Shown: positions 42,900-53,078, counted from the stretch's first letter. The stretch is DNA of 64,000 bases from Rhodomicrobium sp. R_RK_3 (GCF_002198715.1 NZ_MWLK01000015.1:1-64000); one strand, 5' to 3'. A program made the numbers and translations. Notes: generated by a model from the sequence alone, not told the origin.

Positions 42900-43556
42900 A
42901 TGCCAATGTCCAACGACCTCCACGCCGGACAAACCCTCTATACGCCAAGAGTTTTGCGAGCCTATGACTGGGTTGTGCTGGGACTGTCCAACACCTTGCT
43001 TTGGCGATGTCCCACCACGGTATTGCGGCAGCTGTACGACCGAAACGTCACCGCTAATCATCTCGACGTCGGTGTGGGCACGGGGTATTTCCTCGACAAG
43101 GCGAAATGGCCGGTCACCACCCCCTCGATCACTCTCCTCGACATCAATACCAACTGCCTGGACGCGGCATCTAGTCGAATTGCACGATATGCGCCACGGA
43201 CGATTCTAGCCAACATCCTAACGCCTCTTCCGGCGCTTGGACCATTCCGCTCAGTGAGCCTCTGCTATCTACTGCACTGCTTGCCAGGCTCGATCACTGA
43301 TAAGGCGGTCCTCTTTGATCATCTGCGGCCCGTGTTGGCCCCTGGTGCCCGCGTATTCGGCGCTACTCTCGTGCAGGGAACGATCCCGCGCTCTAGCCCG
43401 GCGCAGGCCCTCATGGACTTCTATAACAGCAAGGGCATATTCTCGAACAGCCGCGATACGGTCGAGGATCTGGATGTAGCTCTGCGTGACCGCTTCGCTT
43501 TCTCGAACATCAAGATCAAGGGATGTGTTGCCTTGTTTGAAGCGTATGTCGATTGA
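42900..43556 (+). CDS. SAM-dependent class I methyltransferase
   Basis: A 218-residue methyltransferase with motif I LDVGVGTGYFLD (about residues 48-59), motif II LLDINTNCLD and LCYLLHCLPGS as the post-core segment. The GAGAGAGAGAGC run before ATG 42900 is a strong ribosome site; the frame is open further upstream but without a better start. A broken copy lies at 16024-16324. The substrate is unknown. The hydrophobic YDWVVLGLSNTLLWRCP start suggests a hydrophobic small molecule. Confidence 0.87.
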   Translation: MPMSNDLHAGQTLYTPRVLRAYDWVVLGLSNTLLWRCPTTVLRQLYDRNVTANHLDVGVGTGYFLDKAKWPVTTPSITLLDINTNCLDAASSRIARYAPRTILANILTPLPALGPFRSVSLCYLLHCLPGSITDKAVLFDHLRPVLAPGARVFGATLVQGTIPRSSPAQALMDFYNSKGIFSNSRDTVEDLDVALRDRFAFSNIKIKGCVALFEAYVD

Positions 43557-44281
43557 TCCAAGCTGGGAGCTTCCTCATTCCCTAGCGCATTTCCACTTAG
43601 CTTGCTTGACGCATAGCCTGGATTTTTGAGGTGGTCGGCGCGCTCTGTGAGACATTAGCGCGATAATCTGGATGAGCGCACGGCTGTTTCTTGGTTCGGA
43701 GGTAGGGGTTCTTCGCTCTCTAATCGCAGGCCCGAAGGCAAGCCTTTTGGCATCTTTCTTTTGTTCGACCGCGCCGCCGGCTTTCTTTCGCCCCGACCGC
43801 GCACGCGATTGACCGGCGCGCGCAGGTGGTGTCAAGGCTGGCCGCGCGAGCGGCCACCGCCAGGCTTGGCCTTGGCGGCGCCGAGCACGCCGGCAGGCTG
43901 GATGGATTGGGCATGCCGGCCGTCTTACGGATCGTCTCGCCGAGTGTATCGCTCTCTACGCGGTCGCGGATGCGCCGCATCAGATTCGGCGTGTGAAGCA
44001 ACGCGAATGAGGGGGCTCGTGCAAATAGCTTACGCGAGTATGTCAACCAAAACTGTAGCTTGGCTCGATTGAAGCTGACCGCGAGCTAGGCTTTAGCATA
44101 GTAGCTGATGCCCGGGTGTGCTGGGCAACGGATGATGGTTGGCTATATGTACGGGCCACGGTTCGAAGTACCCAACTGGGCCATCTTCGTCGACCAGCAT
44201 CTCTCGCTCCAGCAAACTCATCAGCGCAAGCTAACCACCTCGCTGCAGCCGTGTGCGGAATGAAAAACAACGTGCCGGACG
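43557..44281. other. 725-bp stretch without a recognisable gene
   Basis: Two overlapping minus-strand frames (43575-43835 and 43720-44046) carry Arg/Ala-rich sequence that matches nothing I know. Fragments such as MRRIRDRVESDTLGETIRKT look more protein-like than chance. It may be a decayed gene. No insertion-sequence ends were found. Confidence 0.3.
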
Positions 44282-45577
44282 TTATCGGACCAATGCGAAG
44301 CAAGCGCGCATTTCGTCGACGAATATCCCTGGCTGCTCAAAAGCAGCAAAATGTCCGCCTCGCTGAGCGTCGTTCCAATAGAAGAGCCTGGAATAGAGTC
44401 GTTCGCCCCACAGCCTTGGCGGACGAAAATTCTCTCCGGGGAATATCGTCACGCCCACCGGGATATCGAGCTTCCGGGCGCTGAAGTCAGTGTAGAAGCT
44501 CTCAGCATAAAGCCTTGCCGAGGACGCGGCTGTGGCGGTGAACCAATAGAGACTGATGTTGTCGAGGATTGCGTCGCGGGTAAGCACGCTTTCTGGATCG
44601 TATCCGCTCTGGGACCATTCCGCGAGCTTCTCATAAATCCAGGCGGCTTGGCCCGCCGGCGAATCGGTCAGGGCGTAGCCAATCGTCTGCGGACGCGTCG
44701 CTTGCAACCGAGCATAGCCGGATTTCTCCAGCGCGAATGTGCGTAGCATTTCAAGCGCCGGCTTTTCCACGTCGGCGAGTTCGCCTTGCAATGGCGGCGG
44801 GAACATAACAGGCAAGTTGATATGAACGGCGGCTAGGCCGCGCGCATGCTGCGCGGCGAGCCAAGTCGTTACGCCGGAGCCCCAGTCGCCGCCCTGTGCC
44901 ACCCAATGGCTGTAGCCGAGCCTCATCATCAGTTCCGTCCAGGCCGACGCGACGCGTGGCAATCCCCAGCCCCTTGTGACGGGCTTGTCGGAAAATCCGA
45001 AGCCGGGTAACGAGGGAATCACGAGGTGAAAAGCATCATTCGGACGCCCCCCATGGGATGTTGGATCTGTCAGCGGTCCGATCACCTTGAGGAACTCGAA
45101 GACGGATCCCGGCCAGCCATGGGTCAGGACCATCGGCAAGGCATCAGCGTGCCTTGAGCGAATGTGCAGGAAGTGGATGCCCAGGCCATCGATGCGCATA
45201 CGATACTGCGGAAAGGTATTGATTGCCGCTTCTGCGCGCCGCCAGTCATGAGACTTCCGCCAATATTCGACCAAAGACTGGATTCTCTCGAGCGGCAGGC
45301 CCTGCGACCAGTCCGACACGAGTTCTCTTTCAGGCCAGCGGGTCATCTCCAGCCGGCGGCGTAGCCCATCGATTGCGGCCTGCGGCACGTCCACCTTGAA
45401 CGGTACGATGTCCGTCGTCGCGGGGGGCAGGTGAGACGATAGCACATCATTGGCGCTGCCCCGTTGCGTCAAGCCAGCTGTGGCTGCCAACCCGAATAGC
45501 AACGCGCGCCGACCAATTAGCGGAGTGGGGCTATCCTGAATTGTAGCGTCGTGTTCTCTGGGTGCTTTGGCAGTCAT
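44282..45577 (-). CDS. Exported epoxide hydrolase (EHN family), copy 1
   Basis: A 431-residue alpha/beta hydrolase. A Tat-like signal with GRRALLFGLAATAG lies near residue 22. The N-terminal epoxide hydrolase domain (RRRLEMTRWPERE, DWSQGLPLERI) is followed by the oxyanion segment HGWPGS, nucleophile Asp in GGDWG (about 231) and catalytic His in GGHFAAFEQP near the end. It is of the microsomal or juvenile-hormone type. It opens hydrophobic epoxides, probably outside the inner membrane if the Tat signal works. It lies 31 bp after its paralogue on the same strand. Confidence 0.9.
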   Translation of the reverse strand: MTAKAPREHDATIQDSPTPLIGRRALLFGLAATAGLTQRGSANDVLSSHLPPATTDIVPFKVDVPQAAIDGLRRRLEMTRWPERELVSDWSQGLPLERIQSLVEYWRKSHDWRRAEAAINTFPQYRMRIDGLGIHFLHIRSRHADALPMVLTHGWPGSVFEFLKVIGPLTDPTSHGGRPNDAFHLVIPSLPGFGFSDKPVTRGWGLPRVASAWTELMMRLGYSHWVAQGGDWGSGVTTWLAAQHARGLAAVHINLPVMFPPPLQGELADVEKPALEMLRTFALEKSGYARLQATRPQTIGYALTDSPAGQAAWIYEKLAEWSQSGYDPESVLTRDAILDNISLYWFTATAASSARLYAESFYTDFSARKLDIPVGVTIFPGENFRPPRLWGERLYSRLFYWNDAQRGGHFAAFEQPGIFVDEMRACFALVR

Positions 45578-45608
45578 GATCGTTTCATAACGTGTGACGA
45601 GATGGTGG

Positions 45609-47006
45609 TCAGCGCAGCTTGGCGAAACAACTGCGCAGTTCGTTCACAAACACTGCAGGTTGCTCAAGTGCCGCGAAATGGCCGCCCTTGGACAATTCAT
45701 TGAAATGGATGAGCTGTGGGTAGGAGGCCATTGCCCAGCTGCGGGGCACCCGAAAGAGTTCCTTTGGAAAGACACTGATGCCAACGGGAATCTCGATCGT
45801 GCCGCCCGCGAAGCTTGCGGGATAATTCTCCCAATATATTCGGGCTGAGGACGCCGCTGTATTGGTCAGCCAATAGAGTGTGATGTTGTCTAAAATCTCA
45901 TCGCGGCTGATGGCGCTTTCGACCACACCATCATTGTCTGTCCACGCTTGGAATTTTTCATAGATCCACGCAGCGTGCCCCACCGGCGAATCGGCCAGCG
46001 GATAGCCGACGGTCTGCGGCCGCGTGCCTTGTTGCTGAAAATAGCCGAAACCATCCGTCCGGAAATGTTCGGCAGCATCAATGGCGCGTTGCTCTTCGGT
46101 CGACAATCCTTCGCCGGGAAGCGCGGCGGGAAAAACGAAGGCCCAGTTAAGATGTATTCCGGCTAGGCCCTGCGGTTTCATATGGCCTAGCGCAGAGGTA
46201 ACCCCCGCTCCCCAATCCCCGCCCTGAGCGACCCACCGGTCATAGCCAAGCCGCTGCATCAACGCCGCCCACGCCCGAGCGATGCGCGGAACTTTCCACC
46301 CGGCTTGCTTCGGCTTGTCGGAGAAGGCGAAACCGGGCAGCGAAGGCGCGATGACATGGAACGCATCCGAAGCCGCGCCACCATAAGCGGTCGGGTCGAT
46401 CAACGGTCCGATGATGTTTAGGAATTCGACGATTGATCCCGGCCAGCCATGGGTAATGAGCAATGGCAAGGCGCTTTTGTGGTGCGAGCGAGCATGAATG
46501 AAATGGATGCCTAGTTCATCGATCTCTGTCCGAAACTGCCGAAAGGCGTTGATCCGTCGCTCAAGGCGGCCGAAGTCGTATCGACTACCCCAATATTCGA
46601 CTAGTTCGCGCATGCGCGCCAACGGTACCCCCTGGGACCAATCGGCTACTGTCTCGCGCTCGGGCCAGCGGGTGAGCATCAACCGTTCGTGTAGATCGGC
46701 AATTGCGTCTGGGGGAAATTCCACGCGAAACGGAGCCAAGCCAGCGTCGCTGTCAGCCGGGCCTAAATCCATCTGAGCTGCGCTCCGTGCCGCGTCGGAT
46801 CCAACCATCACACCTGCCAAAGCGGCCAGCGCCCCCGCGCCTTTGAGGACCGATCGGCGCGAGAGAGGCGCTACGTTCGTTGGCGGATAAATTGTCATCA
46901 TCTTGGACCCCGGCTTCCTAGGAGCGTCGATATCGAGTTCGGCAGTTGAGGCCGTCGGTATGGAGCGCGATGTCACGCCCGTGGTCGAAGGAGACTGGTT
47001 GCTCAT
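45609..47006 (-). CDS. Exported epoxide hydrolase (EHN family), copy 2
   Basis: A 465-residue paralogue of the previous gene. It has a clear Tat motif SRRSVLKGAGALAALAG near residue 50, then the same domain order with RLMLTRWPERE, HGWPGS, GGDWG (about residue 263) and GGHFAALEQP. The first 35 residues are polar; a start at 46901 would give a more usual signal length, but GAAGAG precedes 47006. The two copies differ throughout, so the duplication is old or each was acquired separately. It is downstream of the SDR gene, probably in one operon. Confidence 0.9.
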   Translation of the reverse strand: MSNQSPSTTGVTSRSIPTASTAELDIDAPRKPGSKMMTIYPPTNVAPLSRRSVLKGAGALAALAGVMVGSDAARSAAQMDLGPADSDAGLAPFRVEFPPDAIADLHERLMLTRWPERETVADWSQGVPLARMRELVEYWGSRYDFGRLERRINAFRQFRTEIDELGIHFIHARSHHKSALPLLITHGWPGSIVEFLNIIGPLIDPTAYGGAASDAFHVIAPSLPGFAFSDKPKQAGWKVPRIARAWAALMQRLGYDRWVAQGGDWGAGVTSALGHMKPQGLAGIHLNWAFVFPAALPGEGLSTEEQRAIDAAEHFRTDGFGYFQQQGTRPQTVGYPLADSPVGHAAWIYEKFQAWTDNDGVVESAISRDEILDNITLYWLTNTAASSARIYWENYPASFAGGTIEIPVGISVFPKELFRVPRSWAMASYPQLIHFNELSKGGHFAALEQPAVFVNELRSCFAKLR

Positions 47007-47093
47007 GATTCTCTTCGGTAGGCTGTAAGCAGCAGCGGCCCTTGTCTGACGCTAGCCGGAAATAAAGATTGGTTTGACCGGCGCCGGTCGCCA

Positions 47094-47180
47094 CTCAAGA
47101 CCATATGATCGTGACGACGCAGTGGACGGAACCGACGGCGGCCAAGATCACGCCGAGCACCGTCAGGATCCCACGCGCCA
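47094..47180 (-). CDS. Possible 28-residue membrane peptide
   Basis: On the minus strand an ATG 8 bases after the SDR stop opens a 28-codon frame encoding MARGILTVLGVILAAVGSVH and then CVVTIIWS. It is almost wholly hydrophobic and would form one transmembrane helix. The ribosome site is weak. It fills the otherwise empty 184-bp gap between the SDR and epoxide hydrolase genes. Chance cannot be excluded. Confidence 0.3.
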
Positions 47181-47190
47181 TGCGCCGACA

Positions 47191-47997
47191 CTAGAGGTTG
47201 ACCAACCCTGCATCGACTGCCAGCGTGGTCCCCGTGATGAAACGGCTCCTGTCGGAAGCAAGAAAGAGCACGGCTTCGGAGACATCGGCTGGCTCGACGG
47301 CGGGGATGGCAAGCGCATTGTTATAGGCGGATCGCAGCCGTTCGCTGATGCTTTCCAATAGTTCCTGCCGGATCGAGCTCATCATTCCCGTTCCCGATAC
47401 GGCCGTCGGACAAATTGCGTTAACCCGGATCTTGTGGTCAGCCAACTCGAGGGCGAGTGAACGAACAAGACCAATGATCCCATGCTTGGAAACGCTGTAG
47501 GGTTCGAGGAATGGGAGTCCTACGAGGCCGGCAACTGATGCGATGCCTATAATCGATCCTCCGCCGCGCGCGATCAGATGTGGGACTGCGATCTGCATCG
47601 TATTCCACGTCCCGGTGAGATTGACGCTGATCGTAGCGTCCCACTGCTGAGGCGTGAAGTCGGCGAGGCGGCCATCCGTCACCACGCCAGCATTGGCCAC
47701 CACGATGTCCAATCCGCCGAGTTTGTAGACCAAACGATCGACGGTGTCCTTGAAGGTCTGAAAATCCCGAATATCGAGCTGGGCGGTGACAATCGTTCCG
47801 CCAGCTTCCCGAACCAAAGACGCGGTAAACTCCAGGTCTTCCGGCGTCGCCATTGGATAACTGATGCCGTCGATTGGCGCGCATATGTCAATTGCGATCA
47901 CGGCGGCGCCCATCTGCACCAACCTGACAGCATGGCTGCGCCCCTGTCCTCTGGCCGCACCGGTAACCAACGCTATTTTGCCTTCAAGGTCGCTCAT
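47191..47997 (-). CDS. Carveol-dehydrogenase-like SDR (mycofactocin-type subfamily)
   Basis: A 268-residue SDR with TGAARGQGRSHAVRL at the cofactor site, an AIDICAPIDG strand, the IRDFQTF region, VANAGVV, catalytic Ser in IGIASVAG and YSVSK as YxxxK. The GAARGQGRSHA start and the insertion after the second strand fit the group that includes carveol dehydrogenases and mycofactocin-linked enzymes (TIGR03971-like). No mycofactocin genes are visible. It heads the probable operon SDR, epoxide hydrolase 2, epoxide hydrolase 1. A dyad operator lies about 260 bp upstream. Confidence 0.9.
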   Translation of the reverse strand: MSDLEGKIALVTGAARGQGRSHAVRLVQMGAAVIAIDICAPIDGISYPMATPEDLEFTASLVREAGGTIVTAQLDIRDFQTFKDTVDRLVYKLGGLDIVVANAGVVTDGRLADFTPQQWDATISVNLTGTWNTMQIAVPHLIARGGGSIIGIASVAGLVGLPFLEPYSVSKHGIIGLVRSLALELADHKIRVNAICPTAVSGTGMMSSIRQELLESISERLRSAYNNALAIPAVEPADVSEAVLFLASDRSRFITGTTLAVDAGLVNL

Positions 47998-48254
47998 GGC
48001 CTTCTCCTATTTTCCAGGCGTACCGTTGCCGCCGCTAACGGAAAGAAGAGGGGCGCAGGTGCCATTTGCAAAATTAGCTAAACGGCGCAGTTGATCCGCG
48101 GCGAAGGGTTTCTATCGAAACACCTTGATGAGTAGGTGGCCTCTATAAGCGCCCCAAGCCCCCCTCAAGAGGAATGATCTGACCAAAGTGTTCTTACGAA
48201 GTATCTTCGTCTAAAGAGGTGTTGATGGGAACACGTTCAGAAGGATGGGACGCG

Positions 48255-48269
48255 GAATACCAGGTATTC
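48255..48269. promoter_or_regulatory. Dyad operator GAATACC-A-GGTATTC (site 6 of 6)
   Basis: Seven-base perfect arms around one base. A weaker partner, AGAATATTTCGTTCT, follows 6 bp to the right. On the minus strand it is followed by CGCG, like the other modules. It is in the upstream region of the SDR/epoxide hydrolase operon. Confidence 0.6.
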
Positions 48270-48689
48270 TCGTGTAGAATATTTCGTTCTCTGGGATGGA
48301 CTTCCCCTACGAGGCGGGTCTCAGTTTGAATCAAGACTAACAGGGCATTGATGCCATCAGGAGCGACCGTCCCACAGCTTACATCGGCCCTGGTGCCGAG
48401 ATGGTTTTCTCGATGGCCCTTGCGATGATCGGGGGAATGCGCCAACCGGTGCGACCACCTTTCTCACAGCTGCGACTGCGCGCCACCGCAACCCGGACCG
48501 TAATGCCGGGCGAACTTGAGCAACCAGTCCTCGATGATCTGCACGGGGCGTGTGAGCGGAGGTGGTCCAACCGGCCAGCTTCGCCGGCTAGGGATGTCTC
48601 TTACCTAGAACAAATTATGAGCTCATGCCAACCGTCATCGCTGCGCCCGGGCTTGAGGATCCTGCGTCTGCGGCGGAATGCTTGCCGCG

Positions 48690-48756
48690 AATTCGCCAAA
48701 AACTCACGCCTTTCCTTCAGTAATCTTCACAAATCTGCACAATTTACTTGATTGAG
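48690..48756 (+). repeat. Degenerate 67-bp direct repeat, right copy
   Basis: This pairs with 21512-21578 (48 of 67 bases, no gaps). It lies 160 bp upstream of the small gene at 48917. The two copies bracket 27 kb containing the trb cluster and the second metabolic cassette. Confidence 0.6.
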
Positions 48757-48916
48757 GTCCTGCCCGATCGTGCGTCACCTTATCAAAGCGCTAGGTATCT
48801 CGCCCGGAAGGTTCGCCGACCATGTCGCAGCTCAGCATATCCCCTCTTTCAGGTCTGTCACCGCTTCGGCTGAACCCTGTAAACGCCGAACCTCCGCTGC
48901 AGCTTGAGTAACGGCC

Positions 48917-49132
48917 ATGAGTGAGAAGGACACAAGGGGAGCCAAGCTGTCACCTCAAGTACCTGTCAACGACAGTAAGACTGCGTCTGCCGAAAGTATT
49001 ACCGCGCGAATCCTCACCATCGCTCGCGTCATTGGCAGACAGATCGCGCGGGAGCAGCTCAAGGCATCTGAGGCAGCCAATGACAGAGAAACCAACAGGG
49101 TAAAAAAGCGGGATGGCTGCCCAAAATACTAG
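48917..49132 (+). CDS. Small hypothetical protein upstream of serine recombinase
   Basis: A 71-residue basic helical protein with TARILTIARVIGRQIAREQL in its middle, which resembles a recombinase-associated helical segment. It lies 58 bp before the recombinase on the same strand. Similar short frames often precede large serine recombinases in alphaproteobacteria. The function is unknown; an accessory or directionality factor is possible. Confidence 0.5.
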   Translation: MSEKDTRGAKLSPQVPVNDSKTASAESITARILTIARVIGRQIAREQLKASEAANDRETNRVKKRDGCPKY

Positions 49133-49190
49133 GATGGCCCCAATTTCCTGTCATTCTTGTCGAGATAGCAGGTAACAGAGGAGCTGCGGT

Positions 49191-50790
<1,600 letters not shown>

Positions 50791-50914
50791 TTTGTCGACT
50801 TCGGTTCGCGGGGATGCACGACTATTCTCCGAATTTCACTAACTCACTGTTTTGTATTTGATATTTGACCAGGCGGGTTACCTCGCTTACTATCGTTTTC
50901 ACAGAAATTCTGAT

Positions 50915-50966
50915 CCATTTGTAACCCATGTGTAACCCAGGAAGTTTCGGTGCTACACAAATGGGT
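50915..50966. promoter_or_regulatory. Direct and inverted repeats between att and integrase
   Basis: GTAACCCA occurs at 50921-50928 and 50932-50939, 11 bp apart. CATTTGT before them is mirrored by ACAAATG at 50957-50963. Repeats of this kind between att and int genes often bind integrase arm domains or an excisionase. Confidence 0.4.
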
Positions 50967-50991
50967 CGCGGCGTTGTTCCGGATTTAGCGC

Positions 50992-52131
50992 ATGTCAAAA
51001 CTTTCAAAGCGCGTCGTCGAAGCTTTCCCTGTCGAGCCCCGGGATCGAGATTTTTACGATGACGAAATCAAAGGCTTCGGCGTGCGGGTGCGTAGCTCGG
51101 GCAGACGTACTTACTTCGTCATGACGCGCCTTAATGGTGTAATGCGTCGCTTTACTATCGGCTCTCATGGGCCGGTGACGGCGGAGATGGCGCGCGCGAA
51201 GGCGAAGCTGCTGCTTGCCGATGTGATCAACGGGAAAGATCCAACGCTCGGCAATAAGAGAGCGAAAGCGGGAGACAAAATCTCGGATCTTTGTTCACGG
51301 TTCCTCGCCGAGTATGTGCCCGCTCATTGTAAGGCCAGCACCGCGTTCGAGTACAAGCGTTCCGTCGAGCTTTTCGTGCTGCCCAAGCTCGGCGAACGCC
51401 CTATCGCCGAAATCGAGCGCAGGGACATTATGGCGCTCCATCACGACATGCGAAATATTCCCTACCAAGCCAATCGAACAGTCGGCGTTCTTTCCGTCAT
51501 GTTCGCGCAGGCAGAACGATGGGGGTTGAGAACAGAAGCGTCCAACCCCTGCCTTGGAGTGAAGCGGTATAAAGAAGAAAAACGGGAACGGTTCTTATCA
51601 CCGGACGAACTGCAACGGCTTGGTAACGCGATGAAAGACGCTGAAGTGGAGATGCCTTCGGCGGTCGCCTGTTTCCGGCTTCTGATACTGACCGGCTGCC
51701 GATTGAGCGAAATCCAGACGCTGCGTTGGGAGTATGTCCGGGATCGGATGATTTATTTGCCGGACTCAAAAACTGGCAAGAAAACCATTTATCTTGGCAC
51801 GCCCGCACTCGAGGTGCTGGAAACCGTCCCGCGTGTTCCGGGTAATGCCTACGTCATCGCCGGGCGCGTGGAAGGACAGTATTTGTCGGATCTACAAAAG
51901 CCTTGGCGACGCATCCGCGCTGCCGCCGGGCTTGAGGACGTCCGCATCCACGATCTCCGCCATACATTTGCGTCTAATGGCGTCGCGCTCGGACAGGGTT
52001 TGCCAATCATCGGTAAGCTCCTCGGTCATAGCCAAGCGCAAACGACAGCTCGCTATGCTCATCTTGCGGCCGATCCCGCTCTGGCCGCCGCCGACCAAAT
52101 TTCCACGCAAATCGCAGCGGCGATGAAGTGA
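50992..52131 (+). CDS. int: Tyrosine recombinase, ICE integrase
   Basis: A 379-residue phage-type integrase. The N-terminal arm-binding domain (YDDEIKGFGVRVRSSG) and the core-binding domain are followed by the catalytic domain with Arg in TGCRLSEIQTLRW, HDLRHTFAS, and LGHSQAQTTARYAHL carrying the nucleophile Tyr. All catalytic residues are present. It reads away from the tRNA-fMet att fragment, the usual arrangement for elements that integrate at tRNA 3' ends. It is the probable integrase of the right-hand ICE. Confidence 0.93.
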   Translation: MSKLSKRVVEAFPVEPRDRDFYDDEIKGFGVRVRSSGRRTYFVMTRLNGVMRRFTIGSHGPVTAEMARAKAKLLLADVINGKDPTLGNKRAKAGDKISDLCSRFLAEYVPAHCKASTAFEYKRSVELFVLPKLGERPIAEIERRDIMALHHDMRNIPYQANRTVGVLSVMFAQAERWGLRTEASNPCLGVKRYKEEKRERFLSPDELQRLGNAMKDAEVEMPSAVACFRLLILTGCRLSEIQTLRWEYVRDRMIYLPDSKTGKKTIYLGTPALEVLETVPRVPGNAYVIAGRVEGQYLSDLQKPWRRIRAAAGLEDVRIHDLRHTFASNGVALGQGLPIIGKLLGHSQAQTTARYAHLAADPALAAADQISTQIAAAMK

Positions 52132-52147
52132 CCGATCAGGGAATGAA

Positions 52148-52405
52148 TTATTGTTCCGCTTGCAGCAAGTACCTATAGCCCTGTCGCGTCATCCACTCGG
52201 CGCGCGAGAGATGCGCTCGCCAAATCCGCTTTGAACGCCCCGGTTGCTTCTCAGGATCAATTCCTAAGATCAGGTGCGCCGCCACACGCCAATGAACCCC
52301 TGCGGCCTTCGCATCGAGCAGCCGAAGATAGGCAGCGAAATGCGCTTCGTCGAACGACGTGATGGCATTGATCATTGGCGGTTCATCGGAACGTGTACGT
52401 GTCAT
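52148..52405 (-). CDS. Small DUF2285-like ICE protein
   Basis: An 85-residue protein with AAYLRLLDAKAAGVHWRVAA, LGIDPEKQPGRSKRIWR and MTRQGYRYLL. This is the same pattern as the C-terminal part of the DUF2285 gene at 36214-36816. Such short forms are frequent beside ICE integrases and are probably DNA-binding. ATG 52405 is preferred to the upstream TTG. It is convergent with the integrase. Confidence 0.75.
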   Translation of the reverse strand: MTRTRSDEPPMINAITSFDEAHFAAYLRLLDAKAAGVHWRVAAHLILGIDPEKQPGRSKRIWRAHLSRAEWMTRQGYRYLLQAEQ

Positions 52406-52474
52406 GCGATCGTTTGCCTGTCGCGAAAACACCGACTGATACGGCTTGGCAACCAAACCGCCAGTGCTATTACA

Positions 52475-52484
52475 TACTATAGTA
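52475..52484. promoter_or_regulatory. Palindrome TACTATAGTA before XRE gene
   Basis: A perfect 10-bp palindrome in the A+T-rich divergent gap between the DUF2285-like gene and the XRE gene. It is a candidate operator for the XRE protein. Confidence 0.4.
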
Positions 52485-52522
52485 GATAAACCTTAGAATA
52501 TGTAACCGTCAGCTTAACGCGC

Positions 52523-52786
52523 ATGGATATGCGCAAGCTGGTGGGCCGAAATTTTGCCCGAATACGCCGCGAAAAAGGGTTCACGCAGGAGCGCTTCGCG
52601 GAACTCTCCGGCTTTACGCAGCAATATCTGAGCGACCTCGAACGGGGCCTTCGCAACCCAACCATCGTCACGATTTATGAGATCGCAATTGCGCTCGGCG
52701 TGAGCCACATGGAAATTGTGATGCCTGACCAAATCGAGGAGGCGGGAAGCCCAATCACCGATGCGCCTCCAGCTCAAAAATCTTGA
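52523..52786 (+). CDS. XRE-family transcriptional regulator
   Basis: An 87-residue helix-turn-helix protein: RIRREKGFTQERFAELSGFT and QQYLSDLERGLRNPT, then a dimerisation helix. It is divergent from the DUF2285-like gene, as in many alphaproteobacterial ICEs, where this pair controls transfer. Translation may start at 52523 or the ATG two codons later. Confidence 0.9.
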   Translation: MDMRKLVGRNFARIRREKGFTQERFAELSGFTQQYLSDLERGLRNPTIVTIYEIAIALGVSHMEIVMPDQIEEAGSPITDAPPAQKS

Positions 52787-52807
52787 TTAAAAGCGATTTG
52801 CGCTTAA

Positions 52808-52833
52808 GATATACGATGACCGTTTTGTATATC
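52808..52833. promoter_or_regulatory. Dyad operator GATATAC-N12-GTATATC before toxin-antitoxin genes
   Basis: Perfect 7-bp arms lie 11 bp before the antitoxin start. The position and length fit an AbrB-type antitoxin autoregulatory site. Confidence 0.65.
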
Positions 52834-52844
52834 AAGGATGCATC

Positions 52845-53078
52845 ATGCAAGTCTCTCGCTGGGGAAACAGTCTCGCGGTGCGTCTCCCCACCGCCATTGT
52901 CGAGGCCCTCGGACTGAAGGAGGGCGACGACATCGAAATCCACGTCTTGGGGGAGAAGGTGCTGGAGGTCACGAAGACACCGTCCGCGCAGGAGTTGCTC
53001 GACCGTTTGCGCAAATATCGAGGGCGCCTACCGAAGGGATTTCGTTTCGACAGGCTGGAAGCCAATGAGCGAAGTTAG
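52845..53078 (+). CDS. AbrB/MazE-type antitoxin
   Basis: A 77-residue protein with the swapped-hairpin start MQVSRWGNSLAVRLP followed by ALGLKEGDDIEIHVLG, typical of AbrB-fold antitoxins. The C-terminal part (AQELLDRLRKYRGRLPKGFRF) is the toxin-wrapping tail. It has a ribosome site AAGGATG and an upstream dyad operator. It overlaps the PIN toxin by 14 bp. Confidence 0.92.
   Translation: MQVSRWGNSLAVRLPTAIVEALGLKEGDDIEIHVLGEKVLEVTKTPSAQELLDRLRKYRGRLPKGFRFDRLEANERS

Larger units (their letters stand above)
47998..48916. other. 919-bp intergenic region
   Basis: No convincing gene. Frames at 48194-48445 (minus) and 48401-48751 (plus) overlap each other and match nothing I recognise. The region holds the sixth dyad operator (48255) and the right copy of the 67-bp degenerate repeat (48690-48756), and separates the metabolic cassette from the recombinase. 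Confidence 0.45.

Noticed and set aside
43575-44046. Two overlapping minus-strand frames rich in Arg and Ala
   Set aside because: No match to any family I know and mutually overlapping. Possibly decayed coding DNA, so described only as a gap.
48194-48751. Overlapping short frames on both strands near the recombinase
   Set aside because: No recognisable features, and one ends inside the 67-bp repeat.
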